Shown here piece by piece: positions 32,714-41,667 of a stretch of 64,000 nt of DNA; the first letter of the stretch is position 1, and each line of letters opens with the position of its first letter. Source of the DNA: Sellimonas caecigallum (lineage in GTDB: Bacteria; Bacillota; Clostridia; Lachnospirales; Lachnospiraceae). Where the stretch lies: the NCBI RefSeq assembly GCF_045038405.1, contig NZ_CP173660.1:930001-994000 (forward strand). Reading direction: 5' to 3'. Position numbers and translations under genes: made by a program. A model generated the notes under the pieces. It had not been told where the DNA came from. It made no database searches and saw nothing but the letters and a program-made list of their open reading frames with translations.

Positions 32714-32808
32714 ATCGAACATACGGCAGACAATCTGTCTTTCCACTTTTATCTCAGAACACAGCGAAATAAGATTTTACAAAAATAATGAATAAAGGAG
32801 AATCAATT

Positions 32809-34164
32809 TTGAACTCAATAGGACCACAATTATTATTACAGGCAGTTTTAATTTTTCTCAATGCATTTTTTGCGGCGGCAGAAATTGCCGTTATCTCCCT
32901 CAATGCCACCAAACTCCGCCACGCTGCGGAAGAGGGAGACAAAACATCCGGGAAGCTCCTGAAGCTGGTAGAAGAGCCTTCCGGTTTCCTCTCTACCATC
33001 CAGATCGGTATTACCTTGGCCGGTTTTCTCGGCAGTGCCTTCGCCGCCGACAATTTTTCCGGCTATATGGTTGATTTCATCTACTATCGTCTTGGATTTA
33101 CAGCCATTCCGCTTGGAACGCTCAGCACGATTTCCGTCGTGCTCATCACGATCATTTTGTCGTACTTTACATTAATTTTAGGGGAGCTTGTTCCGAAAAG
33201 GATCGCCATGCAAAAATCAATGGAAACTGCACGCCTCGTCTACGGAGTTGTGTCTTTCGTATCTGTTGTCATGCGTCCGGCCATCGCCTTTTTATCATTT
33301 TCCACCAATATTGTGCTTCGTCTGTTCGGTATGAAGACGGAAGCTGAGGAGGAGTCTGTGACGGAGGACGAAATCCGCATGATGGTAGAACTCGGGGAAG
33401 AAAAGGGAACGATCGACAGCAGTGAAAAGGAATGGATCCAGAATGTGCTGGAGTTTGACGATACGATAGTCCGCAACTGTATGACTCACGAATCTGATAT
33501 CGAAGCAATCGATGCGGAATCTTCTGTAGAGGAAATAACAAAGCTTATCCAGGAAACCGGGCTTTCCCGTTTTCCTGTGTACCGGGAAAACCGCGACGAT
33601 ATCATCGGCATCCTGTATGCCCGTGATTTTCTTTTGAAGCTTTCCGATCGGAATCATACGGAAACCGGCGCTGCTGAAATTCATCTGGAAGAGCTTTTAA
33701 GGCCTGCTTATTTTATCCCGGAGACAGTACATGCCTCCACTCTTTTCAAAGATATGCAGCAGAAAAACATCCACTTCGCGGTAGTGGTAAACGAGTACGG
33801 GGATACGTCTGGTATTGTGACACTGGAGGATTTGATGGAAGAAATCTTCGGAAATATTTACGACGAGTTTGATGAGGATGAACCGGAAGAAATACAACAG
33901 GTAGGGGAGAATCTCTGGCGAATCTCCGGAATGACTTCCGTGGAAGATATCGGAGAAAAGCTCGATATCGACCTGCCGGAGTCTACAGATTACACGACCC
34001 TTGGCGGAATGGTCTTCAGCCACCTGAAGCGGATCCCAAAAGACGGTACGACCGTTGATGTGGACGCCTGTGGGCTTCATATCCATGTGGATTCCATTTC
34101 CCGGCGAAAGATCCATTCAGCACTTGTGTCAAAATCGGACTCCCCTGATCCGGAAGAAGAATAA
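32809..34164 (+). CDS. CorC/CNNM (hemolysin C-like) membrane transporter
   Basis: About 451 aa membrane protein of the CNNM/CorC family, tied to Mg2+ efflux or Mg2+/Co2+ resistance. Four membrane helices in the DUF21 part (IGPQLLLQAVLIFLNAFFAAAE near the start, then GFLGSAFA, TLSTISVVLITIILSYF, VYGVVSFVSVVM). A CBS pair follows (TGLSRFPVYRENRDDIIGIL, IHFAVVVNEYGDTSGIVTLEDLMEEIFGNI) and a C-terminal CorC_HlyC domain. I chose TTG at 32809 because AAAGGAG is about 10 nt upstream; the ATG at 32788 lacks a site. Long leader upstream, bidirectional terminator after. Confidence 0.9.
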   Translation: MNSIGPQLLLQAVLIFLNAFFAAAEIAVISLNATKLRHAAEEGDKTSGKLLKLVEEPSGFLSTIQIGITLAGFLGSAFAADNFSGYMVDFIYYRLGFTAIPLGTLSTISVVLITIILSYFTLILGELVPKRIAMQKSMETARLVYGVVSFVSVVMRPAIAFLSFSTNIVLRLFGMKTEAEEESVTEDEIRMMVELGEEKGTIDSSEKEWIQNVLEFDDTIVRNCMTHESDIEAIDAESSVEEITKLIQETGLSRFPVYRENRDDIIGILYARDFLLKLSDRNHTETGAAEIHLEELLRPAYFIPETVHASTLFKDMQQKNIHFAVVVNEYGDTSGIVTLEDLMEEIFGNIYDEFDEDEPEEIQQVGENLWRISGMTSVEDIGEKLDIDLPESTDYTTLGGMVFSHLKRIPKDGTTVDVDACGLHIHVDSISRRKIHSALVSKSDSPDPEEE

Positions 34165-34181
34165 CCGTTTTTTTCATTTAA

Positions 34182-34215
34182 CAAAAGCCAGGTACGAAAT
34201 GCACCTGGCTTTTTT
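34182..34215. terminator. Bidirectional terminator
   Basis: AGCCAGGT (34186-34193) pairs with ACCTGGCT (34203-34210), with an A-run before and a T-run after. It separates the convergent CorC and siroheme reductase genes. Confidence 0.85.
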
Positions 34216-34217
34216 GT

Positions 34218-35750
34218 TTACAAATATTTTTCTGCTATGGCCTTGACATCCTCAGAATGCTCTTTTACCCATTCTTCGTAAGTTTTTCCGGAGTTTTCCA
34301 CCGTTTTCCCAAGCTCTGTCAAAAACTTCGGTATATTTCTTTTCAGCATCATGCCGGAAGACTGGCTGATCGTTTCTTGTCCCTGAAGACTGCACCCGTT
34401 CAGATAGACAGTAAAGGCAGGAACCATCTCTCCGTCTTCTTTTTTGGCTCCGCCCTGAAATCCGATGGCGGCCGTCTGATGCGTACCACAGGATGACGGA
34501 CATCCGGAGATGTGGACGGATGGAAGCGCCCCGTCGGGGATGTTTGCTTCCCGCACCGCCTCCACGCATTTTCGCAGCAGATCCTGTGAGTCTCGCAGAC
34601 CGTGCTGGCAGACTTTTGCTCCAATGCATGCGACAGAATGTTCAAAACATGTCTCTGCCCCGCCTTTTGTGATTTCCAATACTTTTCCGGCTTCCTCCGC
34701 CGTGAGATTGATGATATAAGCTGTCTCATCTGTGGAGAGTCGTACTTCTGCCTCCTCCATCTCTTTGATGGCATAGTAAAGGTTCTGCATTACTTTCAGG
34801 TCCGGCACACCTCCGATTGGATGGTAGGAAACGGCATACAATCCTTCCTGCTTTTGTGGAATTACCCTCTTGTGTACGATCTCGCCTTTTCCGGTCTTGC
34901 GGATGATCGTTTCTTCCGGACAGATTCTAAGATCATCCCCTGCTTTCGCTTCCTGAAGTTTTTCCAGATATTTCTCTTTCAGACCTTCCCTTCCGAGCGT
35001 ATCCTGCATGAAACGCGTCCGCGCCTGGGAACGCACTTTATAGTTTCCATGCTCCACAAAAAGATCTACCATCGCTTTTGCGTAGTACAGGACTTCCTCC
35101 GGACAAATGTGCTCTGCCACACACACGCCAAGTTTCGGCTTTAATCCAAGTCCTCCCGCAATGTACACGTCAAATGTTCGGTCGCTGTTTGCCACAAATC
35201 CCAGATCCCGGTATGTGGCATGCACCACATTGTCCTTGTTATTGGAAAAGCAGACCTTCAGTTTTCTCGGGAGTGTAACTTTTCCGATAAAAGAGAGCAG
35301 ATAATCGGACATGGCTTTTGCGTAAGGCATTACATCAAAAGTTTCGTCCGGATCCACACCTGTCAAGGGGGATACCATGACATTTCTCGGAAAATCCCCT
35401 CCGCCTCCTCTGCAGATAATCCCATTTTCCAATGCTTCCGCCGCGATGGAGCATATCTCCCACGCCTGCAGGTTGTGAAGCTGGATCGTCTCACAGGTTG
35501 TGAATTTCATCATTGGGATATGGTAGACGTCCTTCATTTCCATCAAAAAGCGAAATCGTTCTTTTGTGAGCTGACCACCCGGTATCCGGATCCGCAGCAT
35601 TCCCGATTCTCCGCTTTTCTCCGCATAACTTCCAAATCCTCCGGAGATTCCTTTGTACTCATTTCTCGGAAGCACCCCTTCATAAAATTCATTTGTCTTT
35701 TCTTCAAAATACTCATAGTCTTTCAGAAATCGTTCTGCTGTCTTGTCCAT
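34218..35750 (-). CDS. Nitrite/sulfite reductase (siroheme, 4Fe-4S)
   Basis: 510 aa cytoplasmic reductase. Ferredoxin-like half-domains start SGMLRIRIPGGQLTKERF and GLYAVSYHPIGGVPDLKVM. The siroheme/4Fe-4S repeats are visible: GGGGDFPRNVMVSPLTG (anion side) and the cluster cysteines in ACIGAKVCQHGL (C-x5-C) and ISGCPSSCGTHQ (C-x3-C). The fold fits both sulfite and nitrite reductases; substrate is unresolved. It lacks electron-donor subunits nearby, so ferredoxin is the probable donor. AAAGAAGGAGGAG precedes the start. Confidence 0.9.
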   Translation of the reverse strand: MDKTAERFLKDYEYFEEKTNEFYEGVLPRNEYKGISGGFGSYAEKSGESGMLRIRIPGGQLTKERFRFLMEMKDVYHIPMMKFTTCETIQLHNLQAWEICSIAAEALENGIICRGGGGDFPRNVMVSPLTGVDPDETFDVMPYAKAMSDYLLSFIGKVTLPRKLKVCFSNNKDNVVHATYRDLGFVANSDRTFDVYIAGGLGLKPKLGVCVAEHICPEEVLYYAKAMVDLFVEHGNYKVRSQARTRFMQDTLGREGLKEKYLEKLQEAKAGDDLRICPEETIIRKTGKGEIVHKRVIPQKQEGLYAVSYHPIGGVPDLKVMQNLYYAIKEMEEAEVRLSTDETAYIINLTAEEAGKVLEITKGGAETCFEHSVACIGAKVCQHGLRDSQDLLRKCVEAVREANIPDGALPSVHISGCPSSCGTHQTAAIGFQGGAKKEDGEMVPAFTVYLNGCSLQGQETISQSSGMMLKRNIPKFLTELGKTVENSGKTYEEWVKEHSEDVKAIAEKYL

Positions 35751-35848
35751 TTCTTCTCCTCCTTCTTTTAATGTACACGTGTTCCCTTTTTTTATACAGA
35801 AGAGTGGTTCCTTATTTCATACTGTCTCCGGATCATCCTCCAACCAAA

Positions 35849-35884
35849 AGAAGGTACCGGTAAGCTCCTCTGCTGCCGGTACCC
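35849..35884 (-). terminator. Terminator of the rpiB-hemerythrin transcript
   Basis: GGTACCGG (35853-35860) pairs with CCGGTACC (35876-35883); on the minus strand TTCTTTT follows. Confidence 0.75.
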
Positions 35885-35899
35885 TCCTCTTTGACACTC

Positions 35900-36322
35900 T
35901 TACAGGATCTCGCTGTTCTTTCTCATATTTTTATACTCTGCCACGGAACGGTCAAATCCCTTAATATGATGGAAAAGCCAGTCTGTCACTTTTTCATTGA
36001 GCTGTGCCACAAACGCATCTGTCGGACCTTCGTCTTCTTCCAGCATTTCGTGGAGCTCTTCTACCGCTTTTTTGAACTCTGCATGTTTTGCTTTATGTTC
36101 TTCGATACCAGGATATGCAATCTCTTCCTGCAGTTTTTCTTCTTCCGCAAAATGAAAATCTGTGTAATCTGCCAGATAATTCAGAAGCTTCACTGCTGTC
36201 GCCTTGTCCTGATTCGTCTCGCATGCTTCCTCAAGGGATGCAATCTTTTCGATCAGCTCTTTGTGCTGCCCATCGATCATTTCGTTTCCTGTTACCAGAC
36301 TGTCGTCAAATACTGCATACAT
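35900..36322 (-). CDS. Bacteriohemerythrin
   Basis: Non-heme diiron O2-binding protein, 140 aa. The ligands are visible: DGQHKELIEKI (His), DFHFAEEEKLQEE (His and Glu), EEHKAKHAEF (two His) and LFHHIKGFD (His plus Asp). It starts VFDDSLVTGNEMIDGQHK, the family head. It may deliver or scavenge O2, or protect oxygen-sensitive enzymes in this anaerobe. It is 27 bp after rpiB with TTAAGGAGG before its ATG. Confidence 0.93.
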   Translation of the reverse strand: MYAVFDDSLVTGNEMIDGQHKELIEKIASLEEACETNQDKATAVKLLNYLADYTDFHFAEEEKLQEEIAYPGIEEHKAKHAEFKKAVEELHEMLEEDEGPTDAFVAQLNEKVTDWLFHHIKGFDRSVAEYKNMRKNSEIL

Positions 36323-36349
36323 TTTCTTTTCCTCCTTAATATAAATAGT

Positions 36350-36796
36350 TTATCTTTCTTTGTTTTCTATATCCATGATCATGTCGACTCTTCTCTGATG
36401 GCGTCCTCCCTCGAACTCTGTGCCAAGGAATTCATCTATGATCATCTTTGCCAGCTCGATTCCGATCACTCTCGCCCCAAATGCCAGCACATTGGCATTG
36501 TTATGCTGTCTGGAAAGTCTCGCCGTGTATGGCTCGCTGCACACGACCGCACGGATTCCTCTGACTTTGTTGGCTGCCAGTGAAATTCCAAGCCCAGTTC
36601 CGCAGATGATGATCCCCAAATCTACTTCCCCGGATGCGACAGCCCGTCCCACTTTCTCTCCATATACCGGATAATCGCAGCTCTCCTCAGAATCTGTGCC
36701 GTAATTTACGACTTCATATCCTTTTTCTTTCAGATATTCTGCGACCTGCCGCTTCATCTCTACCGCTGAATGATCGTTTCCTAATCCTATTTTCAT
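36350..36796 (-). CDS. rpiB: Ribose-5-phosphate isomerase B
   Basis: Interconverts ribose-5-phosphate and ribulose-5-phosphate in the pentose phosphate pathway. 148 aa. Family marks: GNDHSAVEMKR at the start (HDHA-like active site), IIICGTGLGISLAANKV with the catalytic Cys, and a C-terminal GGRHQRRVDMI. It uses the product of the deoB pathway at the window start. AAGGAAGGG precedes ATG. The next gene upstream is divergent. Confidence 0.95.
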   Translation of the reverse strand: MKIGLGNDHSAVEMKRQVAEYLKEKGYEVVNYGTDSEESCDYPVYGEKVGRAVASGEVDLGIIICGTGLGISLAANKVRGIRAVVCSEPYTARLSRQHNNANVLAFGARVIGIELAKMIIDEFLGTEFEGGRHQRRVDMIMDIENKER

Positions 36797-36967
36797 GGCT
36801 TTTCCCTTCCTTCTTGCAATTATAATAGATGTCTGTATGTCTTATTATAATTGTTTCCTTACTATTTTACAACCTTCTTCGCCCGAAGATTTCCCTTTCG
36901 CCTTTACAAACTCCCCGTCCGGAAATATAATGAATCTGACTTTAATGATAAATCCAGGAGGAAGATT

Positions 36968-37765
36968 ATGATACGACTGATTGCAAGCGACCTGGACGGC
37001 ACCCTTCTCAAAAACGGCGCCCAGGACCTCAATCCGAGACTTTTTGAACTGATAGACGCATTAAAACAGCAAGGCATCCGCTTTGCAGCCGCAAGCGGGA
37101 GACAGTATGCCAACCTGTACCGTCTCTTTGGCCCAGTCCGCGACGATATTTCCTACATAGCGGAAAACGGATCCCTCTGTGTGCATGAAAATGCCATCCT
37201 CTCTTCAGGGAATATTGACCGGGATCTTGTCAACGAAATCGTTTTGGACGCAAGGAAACAGCCTGACTGTTCCCTTCTTTTTTCCTGCAAGGATCACTGT
37301 TATGTAGAAAAAGGAAATGAACGCCTGTATGACCATGTGAAAAACCACGTTGGATATGACACCATACTAGCCGACGACCTGACTCTCATTCCGGACACCT
37401 GCCTCAAAGTGGCCATCTGCAATTTTGACGGCGCTTACCGTTCCATGGGCTACTTTACCGAAAAGTACGCAGACCGCATCAAGATCGTCACATCCGGCAA
37501 TATCTGGTTTGACTTTATCGCTCCGAACGCAAACAAAGGGACCGCTCTCGCCGGGCTTGCAGATCATTTTGGCATCTCCCGTGAAGAGTGCGCTGCCTTT
37601 GGAGATCAGTTTAACGATGTAGAAATGCTGCAGTTTGCCGGCACAAGCTATGCCATGTCCGACTGTGCCGCCGGAGTGGAGACTTATGCCACACACAGAA
37701 CAGATTCCGTGGAAAAGATTCTGGAACAGATCCTTGACGGAACGATCGGACAGGAAGGTGCGTAA
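36968..37765 (+). CDS. HAD-superfamily (Cof-type) phosphatase
   Basis: Cytoplasmic sugar-phosphate or flavin-phosphate phosphatase, 265 aa. Motif I LIASDLDGTLL, motif II RFAAASGRQYANL, motif III Lys in the ANKGTALAGL region, and motif IV FGDQFNDVEML. The cap segment matches type IIB. The start at 36968 has CAGGAGG 7 nt upstream; a longer frame from 36851 has none. Its stop overlaps the radical SAM start by one base. Confidence 0.9.
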   Translation: MIRLIASDLDGTLLKNGAQDLNPRLFELIDALKQQGIRFAAASGRQYANLYRLFGPVRDDISYIAENGSLCVHENAILSSGNIDRDLVNEIVLDARKQPDCSLLFSCKDHCYVEKGNERLYDHVKNHVGYDTILADDLTLIPDTCLKVAICNFDGAYRSMGYFTEKYADRIKIVTSGNIWFDFIAPNANKGTALAGLADHFGISREECAAFGDQFNDVEMLQFAGTSYAMSDCAAGVETYATHRTDSVEKILEQILDGTIGQEGA

Positions 37766-38706
37766 TGATGTCCTCTCTTTTATCTGATTTTAATGGCGCA
37801 TGCTACGATACAGAAGCCCTTTACAAAGACTGTGTCCTCTGCCCCCGTATGTGTCATGCCGACCGGACTTCCCGACCGGGATTTTGCGGCTGCGGTACTT
37901 CTATACGGGCTGCAAGAGCCGCTCTCCATTTTTGGGAGGAACCTTGCATCAGCGGTACCGGAGGCAGTGGCACCGTCTTTTTCAGCGGCTGCACACTTCG
38001 CTGCTGTTTCTGCCAGAATTATCCTGTCAGCTCAGGAAAAGTGGGAAAGGAGGTTTCCCCGGAACGGCTGTCCGAAATCTTCCTCTCCCTCCAGGAACAA
38101 GGGGCAGAAAACATCAGTCTCGTGACTGCCACCCAATATCTCCCATCTATCCTCTGTGCACTTTCCCGGATAAAAGACGACCTTACCATCCCTGTCGTCT
38201 ACAACTGCGGCGGCTATGAGCGCGTGGAGACGCTTCGGATGATGGAAGGCTTCGTGGACATCTATCTGCCGGATCTGAAATACCGAAGCAATGAGACTGC
38301 CCTTCGCTATTCTCAGGCAAAAGACTACTTTTCCCACGCCTCTGCTGCCATTCAGGAAATGATCCGGCAGACCGGAGCGCCTGTCTTTGACGAACGCAAT
38401 GTCATGAAGCAAGGCGTCATCATCCGTCACATGGTACTTCCCGGACAAAAAGAAGATTCCATCCAGCTTCTTCACTGGATGGAAAAACACTTGAAAAAAG
38501 GTTCTTATCTTCTTAGTCTCTTAAGCCAGTATACACCATTTTACAAAGCGGACCAATATCCGGAGATCAACCGCCGCATCACGACATACGAATATAGGAA
38601 AGTGCTTGACACTGCCATTTCTCTTGGTCTTACCGAAGGATATATGCAGGAAAAATCAAGCGCCAAAGAAGAATATACCCCGCCTTTCAATCTGGAAGGT
38701 ATCTGA
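37765..38706 (+). CDS. Radical SAM protein, PflX-like
   Basis: Activating-enzyme-like radical SAM protein of the COG1313 (PflX) type, 313 aa. Cys-rich N-terminus (KDCVLCPRMCHADRTSRPGFCG) precedes the radical SAM triad SGCTLRCCFCQNYP (C-x3-C-x2-C). SAM-binding GGYERVETL follows. Pfl-like activases install glycyl radicals, but no glycyl-radical enzyme is adjacent and the target is unknown. It is coupled to the HAD gene by an overlapping TAATG. Confidence 0.9.
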   Translation: MMSSLLSDFNGACYDTEALYKDCVLCPRMCHADRTSRPGFCGCGTSIRAARAALHFWEEPCISGTGGSGTVFFSGCTLRCCFCQNYPVSSGKVGKEVSPERLSEIFLSLQEQGAENISLVTATQYLPSILCALSRIKDDLTIPVVYNCGGYERVETLRMMEGFVDIYLPDLKYRSNETALRYSQAKDYFSHASAAIQEMIRQTGAPVFDERNVMKQGVIIRHMVLPGQKEDSIQLLHWMEKHLKKGSYLLSLLSQYTPFYKADQYPEINRRITTYEYRKVLDTAISLGLTEGYMQEKSSAKEEYTPPFNLEGI

Positions 38707-38729
38707 CTTGGAACGTTCTCATGAAATAC

Positions 38730-39602
38730 TTATGCCAGAGTGATCGTGTAGGATGCGTCAAAGACCTGCCCCGGCGCAAGGGCATTTCCCCACTCACGCT
38801 CTTCCAGCTTTTTATCAAAATCTGCTCTGTCACATCTTCCATACCACGGTTCGATGCAGACAAACGGCGCCTCTCCGCCTTTCGGCGCCCAGATGCCAAA
38901 AAGCGGCGCTTCAAAGTCCACCTTCACATATGCTTTTCCGTCCGGATCTTCCAGAGCCGCCTGGTGGGCCTGATTCCCTTCTATAACAAGCGCGTCCTGA
39001 GAAAACAGATCTTTTGTGATCCGCATCTTTCGGTTCTCCAGCGGATACAGCGCTTTCTTCTCCGTGAGAAGGCCGCCTTCCCCGATGACGCTGCTGGTCA
39101 GCATCTGGTCGGTATCAAAACAGATGCTGTAGTCCGTCTGTTCTCCTTTTCCATTTACCGGACACTGAAATGCCGGATGTCCTCCGATGGAGAAGTACAT
39201 CGTCTCTTCATTGATATTCTCCACTTTCCACAGAACCCGTACCTTTCTTCCTTCCAAACGGTATCCTACGGACAGGCAGAAAGAAAACGGGTATACTTTC
39301 TTTGTTTCTTCCGTGTCCTTTAAAGAAAACCAGATCTCATTTTCTGTCTGAGATACAAGATCAAACTCCATATCCCGTGCGAATCCGTGCTGGGACATGG
39401 TGTATGTCTGCCCTTTATAAATACTTTCCTTGTTTTTGTAATTTCCTACCAGCGGAAACAGGACCGGAGATGTCCGTTTCCAGTACTTCGGATCTCCCTG
39501 CCAGAGATATTCCACTCCTGTAGAGTTATCCTTCAGCGATTTCATCTCCGCTCCCTGTGCTGTGATCTCCACAGTCAATTCCTTGTTAAAAATGCGATAC
39601 AT
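38730..39602 (-). CDS. Aldose 1-epimerase family protein
   Basis: 290 aa mutarotase-like protein of the galactose mutarotase fold, often called YeaD/LacX-like in Firmicutes. Visible are QGAEMKSLKD, SPVLFPLVGNYK, YTMSQHGFARD (catalytic His), ISIGGHPAFQCPV-like FSIGGHPAFQ and IEPWYGRCD (catalytic Glu-like). Substrate unknown, presumably a hexose or its phosphate. GGAGCGAGGAAT precedes ATG at 39602; the frame extends to 39632 without a site. Convergent with the radical SAM gene (23 bp). Confidence 0.88.
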   Translation of the reverse strand: MYRIFNKELTVEITAQGAEMKSLKDNSTGVEYLWQGDPKYWKRTSPVLFPLVGNYKNKESIYKGQTYTMSQHGFARDMEFDLVSQTENEIWFSLKDTEETKKVYPFSFCLSVGYRLEGRKVRVLWKVENINEETMYFSIGGHPAFQCPVNGKGEQTDYSICFDTDQMLTSSVIGEGGLLTEKKALYPLENRKMRITKDLFSQDALVIEGNQAHQAALEDPDGKAYVKVDFEAPLFGIWAPKGGEAPFVCIEPWYGRCDRADFDKKLEEREWGNALAPGQVFDASYTITLA

Positions 39603-39616
39603 ATTCCTCGCTCCTT

Positions 39617-40819
39617 TTATTTTTCTTTGCATACCTGGAAGATGTAAAACTTCAGATAATACGATTCATCCGCCGCCCAGAGGATCGGATGGTCCGGTGC
39701 CTGTGTCCGGAATTCCACCTGTCTGAGCCGACAGTGGACGCTTTTAGCGGCCTGCGCGATCGTCTTTGTAAACAGCTCATAATCCATAAAATGAGAGCAG
39801 GAGCAGGTAACAAGATAGCCCCCGTCTTTTACGAGCTTCATCCCCCTCATGTTGATCTCCCGATATCCTTTCACAGCATTTTTGACCGAACTTCTTGATT
39901 TCGTGAAAGCCGGCGGGTCCAGGATGACGACGTCGTACTGTTCGCCTTGTTTCTCCAGTTCCGGCAGAAGCTCAAATACATCGGCGCTCAGAAATGACAC
40001 GCTCTTTTCCAGACCGTTTAGCTCTGCATTTTTCCGAGCCTGCTCCACCGCCAGATCCGACGCATCCACACCCAAAACGCTTTTTGCCCCTGCAATACCA
40101 GCGTTCAGGGCAAAAGAACCGGTATGGGTAAAGCAATCCAGGACACGCGCGTCTTTGCATAACCTCTGGATCGCAAGACGATTATATTTCTGATCCAGGA
40201 AAAATCCTGTCTTTTGTCCGTCTTTCACATCTACAATATATTTTACCCCGTTTTCCTCGATCAGTACGTTCGTGTCAAACTCATCTCCGAAAAATCCTTT
40301 TACTTTTTTCAGTCCTTCTTTTTCTCTTTCCTTGGCGTCGCTGCGCTCATACACGCCCCGTATATGTATCCCGTCTTCCAAAAGGATTTCTTTCAAAAGC
40401 CGGATCAGAAGCTCTTTGTATCGGTCCATTCCAAGAGCCAGCGCCTGAAATACGAGAACATCCGAAAACTTGTCTATGACCATGCCCGGAAGGAAGTCTG
40501 CTTCCCCGAAGACGATCCGGCAGCTTCCAGTGTCCACTGTCTTTTTCCGGTATTCCCAGGCGTCGGCAAGGCGTCTTCTGAAAAATGCCTCGTCGATTTC
40601 CTGGTCTGCATTTCTCGTCAGCATCCGCACCCGTATTTTGGAATTTCTGTTGATAAACCCTCGCCCCATGGCAAATCCGTCAAAATCTTTTACAATGACG
40701 ATATCTCCGTCTTCATATGTTCCAAGAACGTGCGCAATCTCATTGTCAAAAATCCATGCGCCGCCGGCTTTCAACATCCTTCCTTCTCCCTTTTTTAATA
40801 TAACAACTGCAAAACTCAT
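39617..40819 (-). CDS. rlmI: RlmI-like 23S rRNA (cytosine-5) methyltransferase
   Basis: SAM-dependent methyltransferase, 400 aa. A PUA domain leads (ILKKGEGRMLKAGGAWIFDNEI), then the Rossmann core with FFLDQKYNRLAIQ, VLDCFTHTGSFALNAG (SAM), VILDPPAFTKSRSS (NPPY-like Pro-Pro) and LVTCSCSHFM with the catalytic Cys. It matches the RlmI/YccW family for C1962-type modification. The start follows GGAGATCAAAGAGT. It lies 14 bp before the epimerase start. Confidence 0.9.
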   Translation of the reverse strand: MSFAVVILKKGEGRMLKAGGAWIFDNEIAHVLGTYEDGDIVIVKDFDGFAMGRGFINRNSKIRVRMLTRNADQEIDEAFFRRRLADAWEYRKKTVDTGSCRIVFGEADFLPGMVIDKFSDVLVFQALALGMDRYKELLIRLLKEILLEDGIHIRGVYERSDAKEREKEGLKKVKGFFGDEFDTNVLIEENGVKYIVDVKDGQKTGFFLDQKYNRLAIQRLCKDARVLDCFTHTGSFALNAGIAGAKSVLGVDASDLAVEQARKNAELNGLEKSVSFLSADVFELLPELEKQGEQYDVVILDPPAFTKSRSSVKNAVKGYREINMRGMKLVKDGGYLVTCSCSHFMDYELFTKTIAQAAKSVHCRLRQVEFRTQAPDHPILWAADESYYLKFYIFQVCKEK

Positions 40820-40955
40820 ACTCTTTGATCTCCTGTATCATCATTCTGTCTAATACCGTTTTATAACATCCCTATCATAGCATATTTCCCCTGCAAATGG
40901 AATGGAGGGAATCGAATAGGGAAAGCATGGCGGCTGCTTGCCAGTCTTATCGCGC

Positions 40956-40990
40956 AAAAATGGCAGAAGGCTCATCCTGGCCTTCTGCCC
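40956..40990 (-). terminator. Terminator of the feo cluster
   Basis: GGCAGAAGGC (40962-40971) pairs with GCCTTCTGCC (40980-40989); on the minus strand ATTTTTG follows. It lies just after the last HMA gene. Confidence 0.85.
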
Positions 40991-40999
40991 TCTGATCTG

Positions 41000-41362
41000 C
41001 TAGCAGATAGATACTACCGTAAACCCTGCATCTTCCACAGCGTTTCGGATTTCATCGTCCGAAATCTGGCGGTCGTAGGAAACGACTGCCTCTTCTTTTT
41101 TCAGATTTACTTTTGCCACAGCTCCGTCAATCTTGTTGATAGCTGCCGTCACGCTGCTGACACAATGGTCGCAGTGCATTCCGGAAATCTTTACCGTTTT
41201 TTCCCCGATTTCCGGATGTTCCAACGTTTTTTTCGTCGAATCAACAAGCCCTTTTCCGCCGCCTCCGCAGCACGGGCCTTCGCCTTTGAAATGTTTGATC
41301 GTCCCTTTTACCGCAAATATAATGACGACAAGAACGATCAGCAATATGATAATGTCAGCCAT
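41000..41362 (-). CDS. Membrane-anchored heavy-metal-associated domain protein
   Basis: 120 aa. One N-terminal helix (DIIILLIVLVVIIFAVKGTI), a short Cys/Gly stretch (GPCCGGGGKG), then a ferredoxin-like HMA domain with the metal motif ISGMHCDHCVSSVTAAI near residue 60. Usually binds Cu(I) or Zn. The position after feoB and a Cys-rich Feo protein suggests an iron or metal delivery role, as seen in other Clostridia; metal identity is not shown. Confidence 0.87.
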   Translation of the reverse strand: MADIIILLIVLVVIIFAVKGTIKHFKGEGPCCGGGGKGLVDSTKKTLEHPEIGEKTVKISGMHCDHCVSSVTAAINKIDGAVAKVNLKKEEAVVSYDRQISDDEIRNAVEDAGFTVVSIC

Positions 41363-41426
41363 GATATTTCCTTCCCGTACTGATTTTTTCCTGAATCAAA
41401 CTTTTTTATTTTTGATATCAGCCTTT

Positions 41427-41612
41427 CTATCTTTTTCCATGAGAGGAACAGCCTCCGTTTAAGGAACAGTTTCCACCACAGCTTTGGCATCCGCTGCACC
41501 CGGAGCATCCGCCTTTTCCACTCTTTTTATCTTTCTGATGTTTATAAATAATAAACGCGCAATATCCAATGATCAGTACAAGGATGAGAACATCCAAAAT
41601 ATCACCGATCAT
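41427..41612 (-). CDS. FeoB-associated Cys-rich membrane protein
   Basis: 61 aa. One membrane helix (DVLILVLIIGYCAFIIY) followed by a Cys-rich tail (GGCSGCSGCQSCGGNC), as in the FeoB_associated family that sits beside FeoB in many Firmicutes. Start at 41612 with GGAGGGGGCAG before ATG; the longer frame to 41714 has none. Possibly passes or binds iron on the cytoplasmic side. Confidence 0.88.
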   Translation of the reverse strand: MIGDILDVLILVLIIGYCAFIIYKHQKDKKSGKGGCSGCSGCQSCGGNCSLNGGCSSHGKR

Positions 41613-41667
41613 CTGCCCCCTCCTTCTATCTCTCCTTGGTTTTAGCTTTTTAACAGATTTTGAAGTA

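Noticed and set aside
32487..32808. M-box or yybP-ykoY riboswitch in the CorC leader
   Set aside because: I could not match the conserved cores by eye; a covariance search is needed.
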